Of a stretch of 13,087 bases of DNA, positions 1 through 6,843 are shown in pieces (the stretch's first letter is position 1; the number at the start of each line of letters is the position of its first letter). The notes under the pieces were generated by a model that was given only the letters and a program-made list of their open reading frames with translations, searched no databases and was not told where the DNA came from. Made by a program: the position numbers and the translations under genes. The stretch is from Hyphomicrobiales bacterium (GTDB taxonomy: Bacteria > Pseudomonadota > Alphaproteobacteria > Rhizobiales > Kaistiaceae): assembly GCA_017305815.1 (NCBI GenBank), contig JAFKJZ010000164.1, forward strand, positions 1 to 13,087, given 5' to 3'.

Positions 1-74
1 CGTTCAGAGCTCGAACGTCCGTTTCCCAAGCTGACGTTCTATCCGTTCATGGAGCGGTTCGCGGAACTCCGACC
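1..74. other. Left-edge stretch with no assignable gene
   Basis: This short stretch before the palindromic repeat looks less GC-rich than the genes. One plus-strand frame is open from the window edge into the repeat and beyond, but it resembles no family I recognise. A second plus-strand frame stops at about position 34. Either could be the tail of a gene lying outside the window, but the sequence does not decide this, so no CDS is called. Confidence 0.3.
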
Positions 75-199
75 CCAACATGCTGAGGAGGCCCAAGGGG
101 CCGTCTCGAAGCACGCAAAGCGTCCGTGCCGTCAAAGCTACCCTGAAGCCGTGCGTCCTTCGAGACGGCTTGCTCACGCAAGCCTCCTCAGGATGTTGG
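75..199. repeat. 125-base imperfect palindromic intergenic repeat
   Basis: The outer arms 75-92 and 182-199 are reverse complements at 17 of 18 positions. An inner pair of arms, 100-116 and 153-169, matches at 16 of 17. Each arm pair therefore holds a single mismatch, and the spacers between them are unpaired. The shared words (CTGAGGAGG, CGTCTCGAAG) are typical of long palindromic intergenic repeats that I recall from Rhizobiales genomes. It lies 3' of doxX. As RNA it would fold into a long stem from either strand, so it may act as a transcript end or RNA stabiliser. It is probably present in many genomic copies, but only this full copy is in the window. Confidence 0.75.
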
Positions 200-249
200 A
201 AGCCGAGGGCTGTACATGGCGGCTTTTCGGAGCCACTGCGACCTCTCGT

Positions 250-687
250 CTAGCGCGAGATGACGGAAGTCGTTGCCCTTCCGAAAAGCGAACTCCGCAG
301 CGCCATCCGGTCGCCTGGCCCTTGCACGGCGGCGAAGAGCAGGCCGGCGATGAAGGTGAAGTGGTCGACGAAGAAGCCGAAGTCGACCTGGTTGCCGCTC
401 CAGTGCGACGGGCCATGGAAGGCGAGCGCCAGGAAGAGGATGTAGGCCGCCGCCAGCAGGGCCGCCTCCGAGAAGAACGCCCCGGTCAGCAGGGCCAGGG
501 CCAGCACCGTCTCGAAGATCGCGGCGACCCAGGCGAGGAACAGCGGGAACGGGAAGCCCGCCGAGGCGATGTAGCCGGCGGTCGCATTGATGTCGACGAA
601 CTTGAACGTGGCGGCCATCACGAAGACGCCGCCGAAGATCAGCCGGGCGATGAGGATGGCTGTGGTTCTGAGTGCCGGTGTGTCCAT
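250..687 (-). CDS. DoxX family small membrane protein
   Basis: This 145-residue protein begins at an ATG with a good ribosome binding site (GGGAGGGA, about 7 bases upstream) and ends at a TAG. The open frame continues upstream of this ATG, but that part overlaps the preceding gene and is not protein-like. Four hydrophobic helices are visible at about residues 9-30, 48-70, 72-92 and 105-123, with the early Gly/Phe-rich 'LIFGGVFVMAATFKF' pattern of the DoxX/SURF4-like fold. DoxX proteins sit in the inner membrane. Some relatives are linked to thiosulfate:quinone oxidation or redox-stress complexes, but most have no proven role. The gene is 97 bases downstream of the DUF2207 gene on the same strand, so cotranscription is possible but not shown. 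I am confident of the family, not of the function. Confidence 0.8.
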   Translation of the reverse strand: MDTPALRTTAILIARLIFGGVFVMAATFKFVDINATAGYIASAGFPFPLFLAWVAAIFETVLALALLTGAFFSEAALLAAAYILFLALAFHGPSHWSGNQVDFGFFVDHFTFIAGLLFAAVQGPGDRMALRSSLFGRATTSVISR

Positions 688-784
688 GGTTCGGTCCCTC
701 CCGAAACGATGCGCTATGCAAGAGCGACGAACGGGCGATACCGCTTTCGACAGGGGGCGTCGATTTTTCTCCGAACCGGTTCCT

Positions 785-2692
785 TTACCAGCCGGAACCG
801 CCGCCTCCGCCGCCGCCGCCACCCGATGAACCGCCGCCACTGCTGCCGCTGAAGCCGCCGGAGCCCGAGCTTGAGCCCGGGGCGGTCGAGGCGGAGGCGA
901 CCGTCTGCGACAGGCCGGAGCCAAGGCGGTCGACAAGGTCGGTGGCGCTGCGGTTGTTGCTGGCGAGATACCAGCTTGAAACCGCGGCCGTGGCGCCGGC
1001 GGCCGCCAGCACGCCGGCGAATTTCTTCGCCCAGGCATTCTCGACGTCGAGCGCCACCGCATAGGGCAGATAGCGCTCGAACAGCTCCGGCGTCTTCTCC
1101 GGCGGATGCAGCATCTCCAGCCGATGTTCCTCGGCGATGCCGAGATACTGACGGAAGCCGGCGATGGCGTCTCGCAGCTTCTGGCCCTCCGGCGTCGGCG
1201 AACGCATCCACGAGAAGGCGGAGGCCAGCATCGGCAGCAGCGCGAAGGGCAGCACCAGCACGGCGAGGTCGAGCGGGCCGCGCACGGCGCTCAGGAAGAC
1301 GCCGAGCCCGGCGCCGCCGAAGGCGAGCGCGAAGATGCCGGTGAAGAGCAGGGCGAAGATCCGCTTGTACCAGGGGCTGCCGCGCAGCGAGCGCAGCGTC
1401 AGGCCGACGACGATCGAGGGGACCGACAGGAACACCAGGCTAAAGGCGGCGACCATGCCGTTCTCGCCCATGGCGATGACCAGGCCGATCGCGGCCAGGA
1501 CATAAGCGGCCAGCGTGATCAGCACGCCGCCCGTCAGCCAGCCGCTGTTCATGTTGAACACGGTGCCGGAATAGGCCTTGGCGAGGCCCTTCGCCAGCGT
1601 CGCCTTGGCGTTCGAAAGCGTCGCGTGGTTCGATTGCACCAGCGAGATCTCGCCGCGGCTGCGGAAGAGCGCCTGCGCCGCCGCCGTCTCCGGCGCCGCG
1701 ATCGGCTTGCCGCCCGGCGTGCGGCTCACCACCAGGGTCTTGCCGCTGTCGGCGATCTTCAATTGGCCCTTGACGCCGAGATCGAGGATCGCCGCCGTGA
1801 AGGCGCGGTCGTCGAAGCCCATTTCGGAGACATAGCGCGTCGCGGCGGCCGAAAGGCCCTCCGGCGGCGTGAACAGCGGAATGACGGGGCCGGGCTTCGG
1901 GTCGCGGCCGGCCTTGCGCCAGGCCTGGAACAGATAGAGCAGCCCGCCGACGGCGCCGAGCAGGGCGAAGATGGCGCCTATATTGTCGTGAAGCCACCAG
2001 ACCGTGCGCTGGCCCTGGCTCGGCGCGTCGACGACGCCCTTTTGCCAGGCGGCGGCGACGGTCAGGCCGTTGTGGGCGGGGAGAGGCGCGGTGGTGCGGA
2101 AGACGATCCGTCCCGGCTCCTTCGAGACGACCTCGGCGTCCTGGCCGCGCTCGCCCTGCTGGCCGGTATAGATCGCCGTGTTGCCGAAGGGGACCGCCTC
2201 CGGCAGCGTGATCCGCGCCTCGGCGACGTCGATCGGGAAGGTCCAGCCGGTGCCGGTGGCGTTCCAGTAGAGCTCGTCGAAACCGTCGAAGAAGCCGATC
2301 TGGCGCGTGGTGCGGTAGCGGATGACATAGTCGTGCGGGCCGGGCGAAAGCAGCGTGTCGGCCGAGCCGATGCGGATGCGCTTGCCGTTCGAAAGCTGCT
2401 CGATCGCGAAAGGTTCGTTCCGGCCGTCGCGGGTGACGGATTCGACGTCGAAGCCGACGACGACCGAACCGCCCTTGTCGTCGCGGTAGGTGGTGGGGAA
2501 ATCGCGCAGGATACCGCGGCGGATCTCGTTGCCTTCCGCCTGCACGCGGATGGTCTCGGTCACGTCGAGATCGCCGTTCTTCTGCACGTTCACGTCGGAG
2601 ACAAAGCGCAGGATGCGCTCCTCGGCGCCGGCCGAAGCCAGCGGCGAAAGCGCGAGCAGCAGACCGACGACGAGACCGGCTATGCGTCGCAT
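785..2692 (-). CDS. DUF2207 domain membrane protein with glycine-rich tail
   Basis: This 635-residue protein starts with a signal peptide (about residues 1-23, cut near ASAGA|EE). An extracytoplasmic beta-rich DUF2207 domain follows (about 25-235), then a membrane helix (236-257), a cytoplasmic stretch with 'FTPPEGLSAAATRYV', and four more hydrophobic helices (about 387-407, 411-432, 446-468, 473-493). Next comes the family's typical C-terminal block (about 504-560) with 'GFRQYL', 'PEKTPELFERYLPYA' and 'ALDVENAWAKKF'. The tail (about 605-635) is almost only Gly and Ser, with a run of nine Gly, and ends in SGW. The ATG lies 10 bases after the lemA stop, and the lemA TGA overlaps a GAGG ribosome binding site, so the two are surely one operon. 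LemA-DUF2207 neighbours are common in bacteria. The biochemical role is unknown; an envelope function is likely. Confidence 0.88.
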   Translation of the reverse strand: MRRIAGLVVGLLLALSPLASAGAEERILRFVSDVNVQKNGDLDVTETIRVQAEGNEIRRGILRDFPTTYRDDKGGSVVVGFDVESVTRDGRNEPFAIEQLSNGKRIRIGSADTLLSPGPHDYVIRYRTTRQIGFFDGFDELYWNATGTGWTFPIDVAEARITLPEAVPFGNTAIYTGQQGERGQDAEVVSKEPGRIVFRTTAPLPAHNGLTVAAAWQKGVVDAPSQGQRTVWWLHDNIGAIFALLGAVGGLLYLFQAWRKAGRDPKPGPVIPLFTPPEGLSAAATRYVSEMGFDDRAFTAAILDLGVKGQLKIADSGKTLVVSRTPGGKPIAAPETAAAQALFRSRGEISLVQSNHATLSNAKATLAKGLAKAYSGTVFNMNSGWLTGGVLITLAAYVLAAIGLVIAMGENGMVAAFSLVFLSVPSIVVGLTLRSLRGSPWYKRIFALLFTGIFALAFGGAGLGVFLSAVRGPLDLAVLVLPFALLPMLASAFSWMRSPTPEGQKLRDAIAGFRQYLGIAEEHRLEMLHPPEKTPELFERYLPYAVALDVENAWAKKFAGVLAAAGATAAVSSWYLASNNRSATDLVDRLGSGLSQTVASASTAPGSSSGSGGFSGSSGGGSSGGGGGGGGGSGW

Positions 2693-2702
2693 GGCGCGCG
2701 CC

Positions 2703-3257
2703 TCAGAACGAGACCTTGGGCGGTATCTGCGCGGCGGCGCGGTCCTCGATTTCGTAGAACGCCTCGGGACGGAAGCCGAACATGTTGGCGACCAGCACGC
2801 TCGGGAAGGTCTGGATCGCGGTGTTCAGGTCGCGCACCGTGCCGTTGTAGTAGCGGCGCGCCATCTGCATCTCGTCCTCGATGTTGGCGAGTTGCGCCTG
2901 CAACTCGCGGAAATTGGCGTCGGCCTTCAGGTCCGGATAGGCCTCGGAAATGGCGATCAGCCGGCCGAGCGCGCCGGAAAGCGCCTGGTCGGCCGCCGCC
3001 TGGCTCTTGACGTCGCCGGCGTTCATGCTCGCGGCGCGCTTGGCGGCGACATCCTCGAAGATGCCCTTTTCGTGCGCGGCATAGCCCTTCACCGTCTCGA
3101 CCAGGTTAGGGATCAGGTCGGCGCGGCGCTTTAGCTGCACGTCGATGCCGCTCCAGCCCTCATGGGCGAGGTTCCGCTTGGCGACGAGGTTGTTGTAGAG
3201 GCTGACGGCATAGAAGGCGGCCGCCACGATCACGGCCAGGACGATCCATGTGGTCAA
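2703..3257 (-). CDS. lemA: LemA family protein
   Basis: This 184-residue protein has one N-terminal membrane helix (about residues 4-21) followed by a long alpha-helical domain typical of LemA: 'YNNLVAKRN', 'GIDVQLKRRADLIPNLVETVKGYA', the helix ending in 'RLIAISEAYPDLKA', 'FRELQAQLANIEDEMQMARRYYNG', then 'FPSVLVANMFGF'. Its length is normal for the family. The start codon is TTG at 3257, read with a GAGGGAGAAG ribosome binding site about 4 bases upstream; no in-frame ATG gives a full first helix. LemA proteins are membrane-anchored with the helical bundle outside or in the periplasm, and their molecular role is not settled. The gene is followed at once by the DUF2207 gene, its usual partner. 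Confidence 0.92.
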   Translation of the reverse strand: MTTWIVLAVIVAAAFYAVSLYNNLVAKRNLAHEGWSGIDVQLKRRADLIPNLVETVKGYAAHEKGIFEDVAAKRAASMNAGDVKSQAAADQALSGALGRLIAISEAYPDLKADANFRELQAQLANIEDEMQMARRYYNGTVRDLNTAIQTFPSVLVANMFGFRPEAFYEIEDRAAAQIPPKVSF

Positions 3258-3466
3258 GGTCTTCTCCCTCGGCTTGGCCGCGTGACCGCTCTGTGGCCGC
3301 GCTGCGATTTTCGAATCCCGCCCGCGTCAAACTGGCGTCGATCGTTGATAGCGCTTCAGAGTGGCGATTGCGAAGGGCCTGTCCGAGGCGCAGCTGCCCG
3401 CATTCCTATCGAGGGGAGACGACGTGGACTATGACGCCCCTCACAAGGTGGCCGCCGCCGCGGGCG
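3258..3466. promoter_or_regulatory. Patatin-lemA intergenic region with weak promoter candidate
   Basis: This 209-base region separates the patatin gene from lemA and should hold the lemA promoter, read on the minus strand. The best candidate I see is TTCGCA (3369-3374), an 18-base spacer, and TATCAA (3345-3350), each 4 of 6 matches to sigma70 boxes. A TTGACG at 3325-3330 has no acceptable -10 box. Near the patatin stop, an 8-base inverted repeat (3432-3439 and 3462-3469) could form a weak stem with a 22-base loop, but no U-tract follows it. Neither call is firm. Confidence 0.25.
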
Positions 3467-4939
3467 TCAGTTCCGCGCCTGCGGGCCGATCGCGTCGAAG
3501 ATCCGCGAGCGTTGGCGGGCCTCGCGCGCGACCTTCTGGATGTTGGGGTTGCGCTGCACGGCCTCGCGCCCGGCGGCGATCACGAGCTCCACCTGCGCCT
3601 TGTCGAGGCGCAGCCGGGTCGGAATGTCGTTCAGTCGCCGGTAGAGCGACGGGTCGGCGTCGCGGAAAGTCAGATGCTCGGTGGTGACGACGACATCGCG
3701 GCAGTTCCAGCCGACGAGCGTGCCTCGATAGCGCAGGACCTGTGCCGTGGAGAGGCCGCAGCGATAGCGGATCAACTGCTGTTGCCATTCGTTCAGCGTC
3801 AGGTCGACGGCATCGAAGCCGTGTCCGGTCGAGGCGGCGATCGTCGTATCGGCGACCGAGCGCAGGATCTTGCCGAGATGCGGGTTCTTCGGCGAGGCGC
3901 CCCAGTCATATTGCCCGTCGACGCCGGCGTCGGTGACGATGAACAGGAAGTTGTGCAGGCGGACGGCCTGATGGGCCGAGAGCGGCGCATAGGGCGTGGC
4001 GGCGGCGGCCCGCTCCAGCGACAGGCCGCTGACGCCGAGATTGTCCGTCAGCCCGCCATCCAGCAGGCGGACATATTTGAGCTCGTCCTTCGACTGGTAG
4101 GAATCGAGCGCCCGCGCATAGGCCTGCAGGCGGATCGAGGGATTGTCGGATTCGAGCGCCTTCTGCAGCCAGGCCGGCCTCCGGTAGTTGCATTCCCCCT
4201 TGGTCGGCGTGTTGAGTACGACAGGCGCGAAGACGACCGGCACGGCGGCCGAGGCCGCGACGGCATCGGCGATCTTGATCTGGTCGAGGTCGCTGCAGAG
4301 GGCCGAGAATGTGTCCTGGGTAAAGAGGAAGGGCGTCTTGTTGTAGATGTCCGACGCCGTGATCCAGACGATCGGCCGGTCCGGCTTCTCGAAGGCGGCA
4401 TAGGTCTTGCCGTCGAACAGCCTTTCGTCGAGCCAGCGGCCGAAGCTGCTACGGTCGTTGGCGCCGCCCTGCATGGCGGCGGTCATGAGATTGGCGGGGT
4501 TGGGCGACGTCCGCATATAGGCCTCGGCGTTCTGCTCGAGGAAGCGTTCGCGGAAATCGACGAACTCGTCCTTGCCCTTGTAGCCGAGATAGGCCGCCAT
4601 GACGGCGCCGCCCGAAGTGCCGGCGACGGAGCGCACGTCGTCGACCAGGCTGCGCTCGCGCGGGTGGTCGTCGATGATCAGCGTGTCGAGTTCGAGAAGC
4701 GCGCCATAGGCGAAGGCGGCCGCGCGCGTGCCGCCGCCTGAAAAGGCGAGCGCGACGATTGTGCTGCCGTCATCGGTCGGGTCGGGCATGGCATCCGGCG
4801 ACGGCTTGCCGGCAACTGGGCTGGTCTGGTTGATCGGCGTGCTGTCGATTGCCGAACAGCCCGACACCGCGATGGCCGCCGCCAGCCCGACGAGCCGAAG
4901 CGCTGCTCCTAGCCTGCTTTGCAACGATCCATTCCCCAC
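3467..4939 (-). CDS. Patatin-like phospholipase, predicted lipoprotein
   Basis: This protein has 490 residues if read from the GTG at 4939. A lipoprotein signal is visible: basic N-terminus, hydrophobic stretch, then lipobox VSGC with the acylated Cys at residue 28. The patatin domain has all key parts: the oxyanion glycine motif SGGGTR (67-72), the nucleophile elbow GTSGG with Ser109, and the DGG motif with Asp294 for the Ser-Asp dyad. Such enzymes hydrolyse acyl esters of phospholipids or other lipids; the lipobox places this one on the periplasmic face of the inner membrane or in the outer membrane. A TTG at residue 6 (4924) is an alternative start, which would still leave the signal peptide intact. 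The gene starts 57 bases after tauC with no terminator between them, so read-through from the tau operon is possible. Its true substrate cannot be told. Confidence 0.88.
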   Translation of the reverse strand: MGNGSLQSRLGAALRLVGLAAAIAVSGCSAIDSTPINQTSPVAGKPSPDAMPDPTDDGSTIVALAFSGGGTRAAAFAYGALLELDTLIIDDHPRERSLVDDVRSVAGTSGGAVMAAYLGYKGKDEFVDFRERFLEQNAEAYMRTSPNPANLMTAAMQGGANDRSSFGRWLDERLFDGKTYAAFEKPDRPIVWITASDIYNKTPFLFTQDTFSALCSDLDQIKIADAVAASAAVPVVFAPVVLNTPTKGECNYRRPAWLQKALESDNPSIRLQAYARALDSYQSKDELKYVRLLDGGLTDNLGVSGLSLERAAAATPYAPLSAHQAVRLHNFLFIVTDAGVDGQYDWGASPKNPHLGKILRSVADTTIAASTGHGFDAVDLTLNEWQQQLIRYRCGLSTAQVLRYRGTLVGWNCRDVVVTTEHLTFRDADPSLYRRLNDIPTRLRLDKAQVELVIAAGREAVQRNPNIQKVAREARQRSRIFDAIGPQARN

Positions 4940-4996
4940 GCCCGCTCTTTCCCGGCAGTCTAGGGAGGGAGGGATTAAGCCTCCTTGAACGGGCGC

Positions 4997-5845
4997 TCAG
5001 GCCTTGCCGGCCCAGGGCACCAGGCGGCGCTCGATCCAGCGCAGCGTCGCCTCCAGCGCGAAGGCGACGGCGGCGATGACGAGGATGCCCATCAGCACGA
5101 CGTCCGTGACCAGGAACTGCGCCGCGGACTGGATCATGAAGCCGAGGCCGCGCGAGGCGGCGACCAGTTCGGCCGCAACCAGCGTCGACCAACCCGCGCC
5201 GAGCGCGATGCGGATGCCGGTCAGGATCGAGGGCAGGGCGCTCGGCAGCACGACATGGCGGAGCAACTGGCCGCGTGTCGCGCCGAGCGAGCGGGCGGCG
5301 TTCAGCCGGTCGGGATCGACGCCCTTCACGCCCGCCGCCGTCGAGATGACGATCGGTGCCAGCATGGCGACGCCGATGATCAGGATCTTCGACGGCTCGC
5401 CGATGCCGAACCAGATGATGACCAGCGGCAGGTAGGCGAGCGGCGGGATCGGGCGCAGGAATTCGATGATCGGATCGAAGATGCCGCGGCCGATGCGGCT
5501 CGCGCCGATGGCGAAGCCGATCGGCACGGCGATCGCCGTCGCGCCGACGAGGGCCGCAAAGACGCGGGCGAGGCTGGCGGAAAGGTGCTGCCAGAGTGTC
5601 GCGTCGACGAAGCCGTCGCGTGCGACGGTCAGGAACGCCTTGCCGACCGCGAGCGGCGACGGCAGGAACAGCGCCGATACCAGCTGGAAATGGGCGTCGA
5701 CCGTCCAGGCCAGCAGCAGCGTGACCAGCGTCGCGGCCGCCGTGAGGGCGACGACCGGGCGTTTTCGCGGCGTCGGCGGCCGGGAGGCTTCGGACTCGGC
5801 GCCTCGCGCCGGCGCGAGGACCGTTTCGGCGAGTTCGAGGCTCAT
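4997..5845 (-). CDS. tauC: Taurine ABC transporter permease TauC
   Basis: This 282-residue inner-membrane protein belongs to the BPD_transp_1 family. A Pro/Arg-rich cytoplasmic N-terminus leads to a first helix near residues 31-49. A block of helices follows, with the conserved 'PIPPLAYLPLVIIWFGIGEPSKI' segment (about 132-154). The EAA loop that contacts the ATPase is at about 182-205 (AARSLGAT...LPSALP). This pattern, including 'LPSPLAVGKAF' and 'AAELVAASRGLGFMI', fits the TauC/SsuC group. The start ATG overlaps the tauB stop as ATGA, preceded by the ribosome binding site GAGAGGGAAG inside tauB, so translation is coupled. It would form the membrane channel for taurine or a related sulfonate with TauA and TauB. 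A related aliphatic sulfonate specificity is the main alternative, but the adjacent TauA argues for taurine. Confidence 0.9.
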   Translation of the reverse strand: MSLELAETVLAPARGAESEASRPPTPRKRPVVALTAAATLVTLLLAWTVDAHFQLVSALFLPSPLAVGKAFLTVARDGFVDATLWQHLSASLARVFAALVGATAIAVPIGFAIGASRIGRGIFDPIIEFLRPIPPLAYLPLVIIWFGIGEPSKILIIGVAMLAPIVISTAAGVKGVDPDRLNAARSLGATRGQLLRHVVLPSALPSILTGIRIALGAGWSTLVAAELVAASRGLGFMIQSAAQFLVTDVVLMGILVIAAVAFALEATLRWIERRLVPWAGKA

Positions 5846-6612
5846 GCCGCTTCCCTCTCAAAGATGCTGTCGAGCAGGTCCTCGCGCGCCGCGACGAAGG
5901 CGGGACTCGCCTTGATCGAGCGGGCGCTTTCGCCGGCAAGACGAGGGCGGCCGAAATCGACGGCGGGGGGGCGGATGATGCGGCCGGGGCCGGGCGCCAT
6001 GACGATGATGCGGGTCGCGAGGTAGAGCGCTTCCTCGACGCCATGGGTGATCAGCAGCGTGCCGGCGCCGCTCGCGTCCCAGGCGGAGAGCAGCAAGTCC
6101 TGCATGCCTTCGCGGGTCATGGCGTCGAGCGCGCCGAGCGGCTCGTCCATCAGCAGGAAGGCGGGGTCGGCCGCGAGCGCCCGAGCGAGGCCGACGCGCT
6201 GGCGCTGGCCGCCGGAAAGCTGCCAGATCGGCCGGTCGCCGAGACCGGCGAGGCCGACGACGTCTAGCAGCCGGTCGGCCTGTTGCCGCCGTTCGGCCGG
6301 GCCGATGCCGGCGAGCCTGGCGGCGAAGGCGACGTTTTCCGCCGTCGAGAGCCAGGGGAACAGCGCGTCGTTCTGGAAGACGACGGCGCGTTCGGCGCCG
6401 GGGCCGGCGACCTCCCGGCCATCGACCAGCACGCGGCCGGCATCGGGCGTCAGGAAACCGGCGGCCAGGTTGAGCAGCGAGGTCTTGCCGCAGCCCGAGC
6501 GCCCGACGATGACGACGAACTCTCCGGACGCAATGTCGAGCGAGACGTTCGAAAGCACCGGCGCGCCGCCGTCATAGCGAAGCGAGACGTTTTCCAGCGC
6601 GAGATGGGGCAT
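5842..6612 (-). CDS. tauB: Taurine ABC transporter ATP-binding protein TauB
   Basis: This 256-residue ABC ATPase is complete. It has a Walker A GRSGCGKTS (37-45), Q-loop Gln80 (VVFQND), signature LSGGQRQR (132-139), Walker B FLLMDEP (152-158), D-loop following it, and switch His190 (LITHGVEEAL). The motif 'GRSGCGKTSLLNLAAGF' and the FPWLS after the Q-loop are typical of the nitrate/sulfonate/taurine importer class. The ATG at 6612 has an AGGA ribosome binding site 8-9 bases upstream. It energises taurine import through TauC. Its stop overlaps the tauC start. It is separated from tauA by 231 bases that contain two hairpins, so it is probably expressed at a lower level than the binding protein. 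Confidence 0.92.
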   Translation of the reverse strand: MPHLALENVSLRYDGGAPVLSNVSLDIASGEFVVIVGRSGCGKTSLLNLAAGFLTPDAGRVLVDGREVAGPGAERAVVFQNDALFPWLSTAENVAFAARLAGIGPAERRQQADRLLDVVGLAGLGDRPIWQLSGGQRQRVGLARALAADPAFLLMDEPLGALDAMTREGMQDLLLSAWDASGAGTLLITHGVEEALYLATRIIVMAPGPGRIIRPPAVDFGRPRLAGESARSIKASPAFVAAREDLLDSIFEREAA

Positions 6613-6663
6613 GGGCGAATTCCTTCCGTGCCGCTCTTGGCGATCGTTCGATGGTCTGGCAAC

Positions 6664-6693
6664 GCCGTCATCCCCGAAGCCCGGGATGACGGC
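6664..6693. repeat. Short palindromic repeat, 11-base arms
   Basis: The arms GCCGTCATCCC (6664-6674) and GGGATGACGGC (6683-6693) are perfect reverse complements around an 8-base loop. The core GTCATCCCGGG...GGGATGAC is a word I recall from short intergenic palindromes in many alphaproteobacterial genomes. It lies between tauA and tauB, 51 bases before the tauB start. In the transcript it would fold as a stem that may block 3' exonucleases or slow the ribosome. It has no U-tract, so it is not a terminator by itself. Confidence 0.65.
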
Positions 6694-6760
6694 GAACTCG
6701 TGGGTCGGCCTCGTGCATCCTGAGAGGACTGCAGAAGGGACGTCCCCCCGAAAATGGTTT

Positions 6761-6795
6761 GGCCCGTTCCGCGACAGAGGGGCGCGGAACGGGCC
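6761..6795 (-). terminator. Strong stem-loop after tauA, attenuator or mRNA stabiliser
   Basis: A perfect 13-base stem (6761-6773 with 6783-6795, GGCCCGTTCCGCG and its complement) encloses a 9-base loop, 48 bases after the tauA stop. On the tau transcript it is followed by AAACCATTTTCGG, which is a poor U-tract. It is therefore more likely a partial terminator or a 3' stabiliser of the tauA message than a full stop. Such an arrangement commonly gives excess of the binding protein over the membrane parts of an ABC importer. Confidence 0.6.
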
Positions 6796-6843
6796 GGGTG
6801 TAGTCGCGGCATGGGCCGGCCGCCGACGGCCGCCGCGACGACC

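Larger units (their letters stand above)
6613..6843 (-). promoter_or_regulatory. tauA-tauB intercistronic spacer with two hairpins
   Basis: This is an unusually long spacer inside an operon that otherwise overlaps its genes. It carries a strong stem-loop just after tauA and a second palindrome closer to tauB, each described separately. I see no convincing promoter for tauB in it. A short match to the large repeat at 75-199 (CATCCTGAG, plus strand near 6716-6724) may be a remnant of such an element, or chance. Confidence 0.5.

Noticed and set aside
773..782. Perfect palindrome GAACCGGTTC just after the DUF2207 stop
   Set aside because: It has no loop for a hairpin and no U-tract in the right direction. 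A 10-base palindrome alone is weak evidence for an operator.
49..852. Plus-strand open frame running through the palindromic repeat and across doxX
   Set aside because: It runs through an intergenic repeat and antisense to DoxX; it has no ribosome binding site or family resemblance.
688..1062. Upstream extension of the doxX frame
   Set aside because: It overlaps the end of the DUF2207 gene, has Pro/Arg/Ala-rich composition, and the ATG at 687 has a good ribosome binding site.
1106..3010. 634-codon open frame on the plus strand across the DUF2207 and lemA genes
   Set aside because: It is antisense to two recognisable genes, has low-complexity Arg/Gly/Glu composition, and crosses their junction.
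3248..4741. 497-codon plus-strand frame opposite the patatin gene
   Set aside because: The minus frame has intact lipobox, GGGTR, GTSGG and DGG motifs; the plus frame resembles nothing and is a shadow.
4968..4984. Possible 5-base stem between tauC and the patatin gene
   Set aside because: The stem is too short, with a 7-base loop and no U-tract, to call a terminator.
4985..6025. 346-codon plus-strand frame opposite tauC and tauB
   Set aside because: It is Asp/Arg/Gln-rich shadow sequence; tauC and tauB are complete on the other strand.
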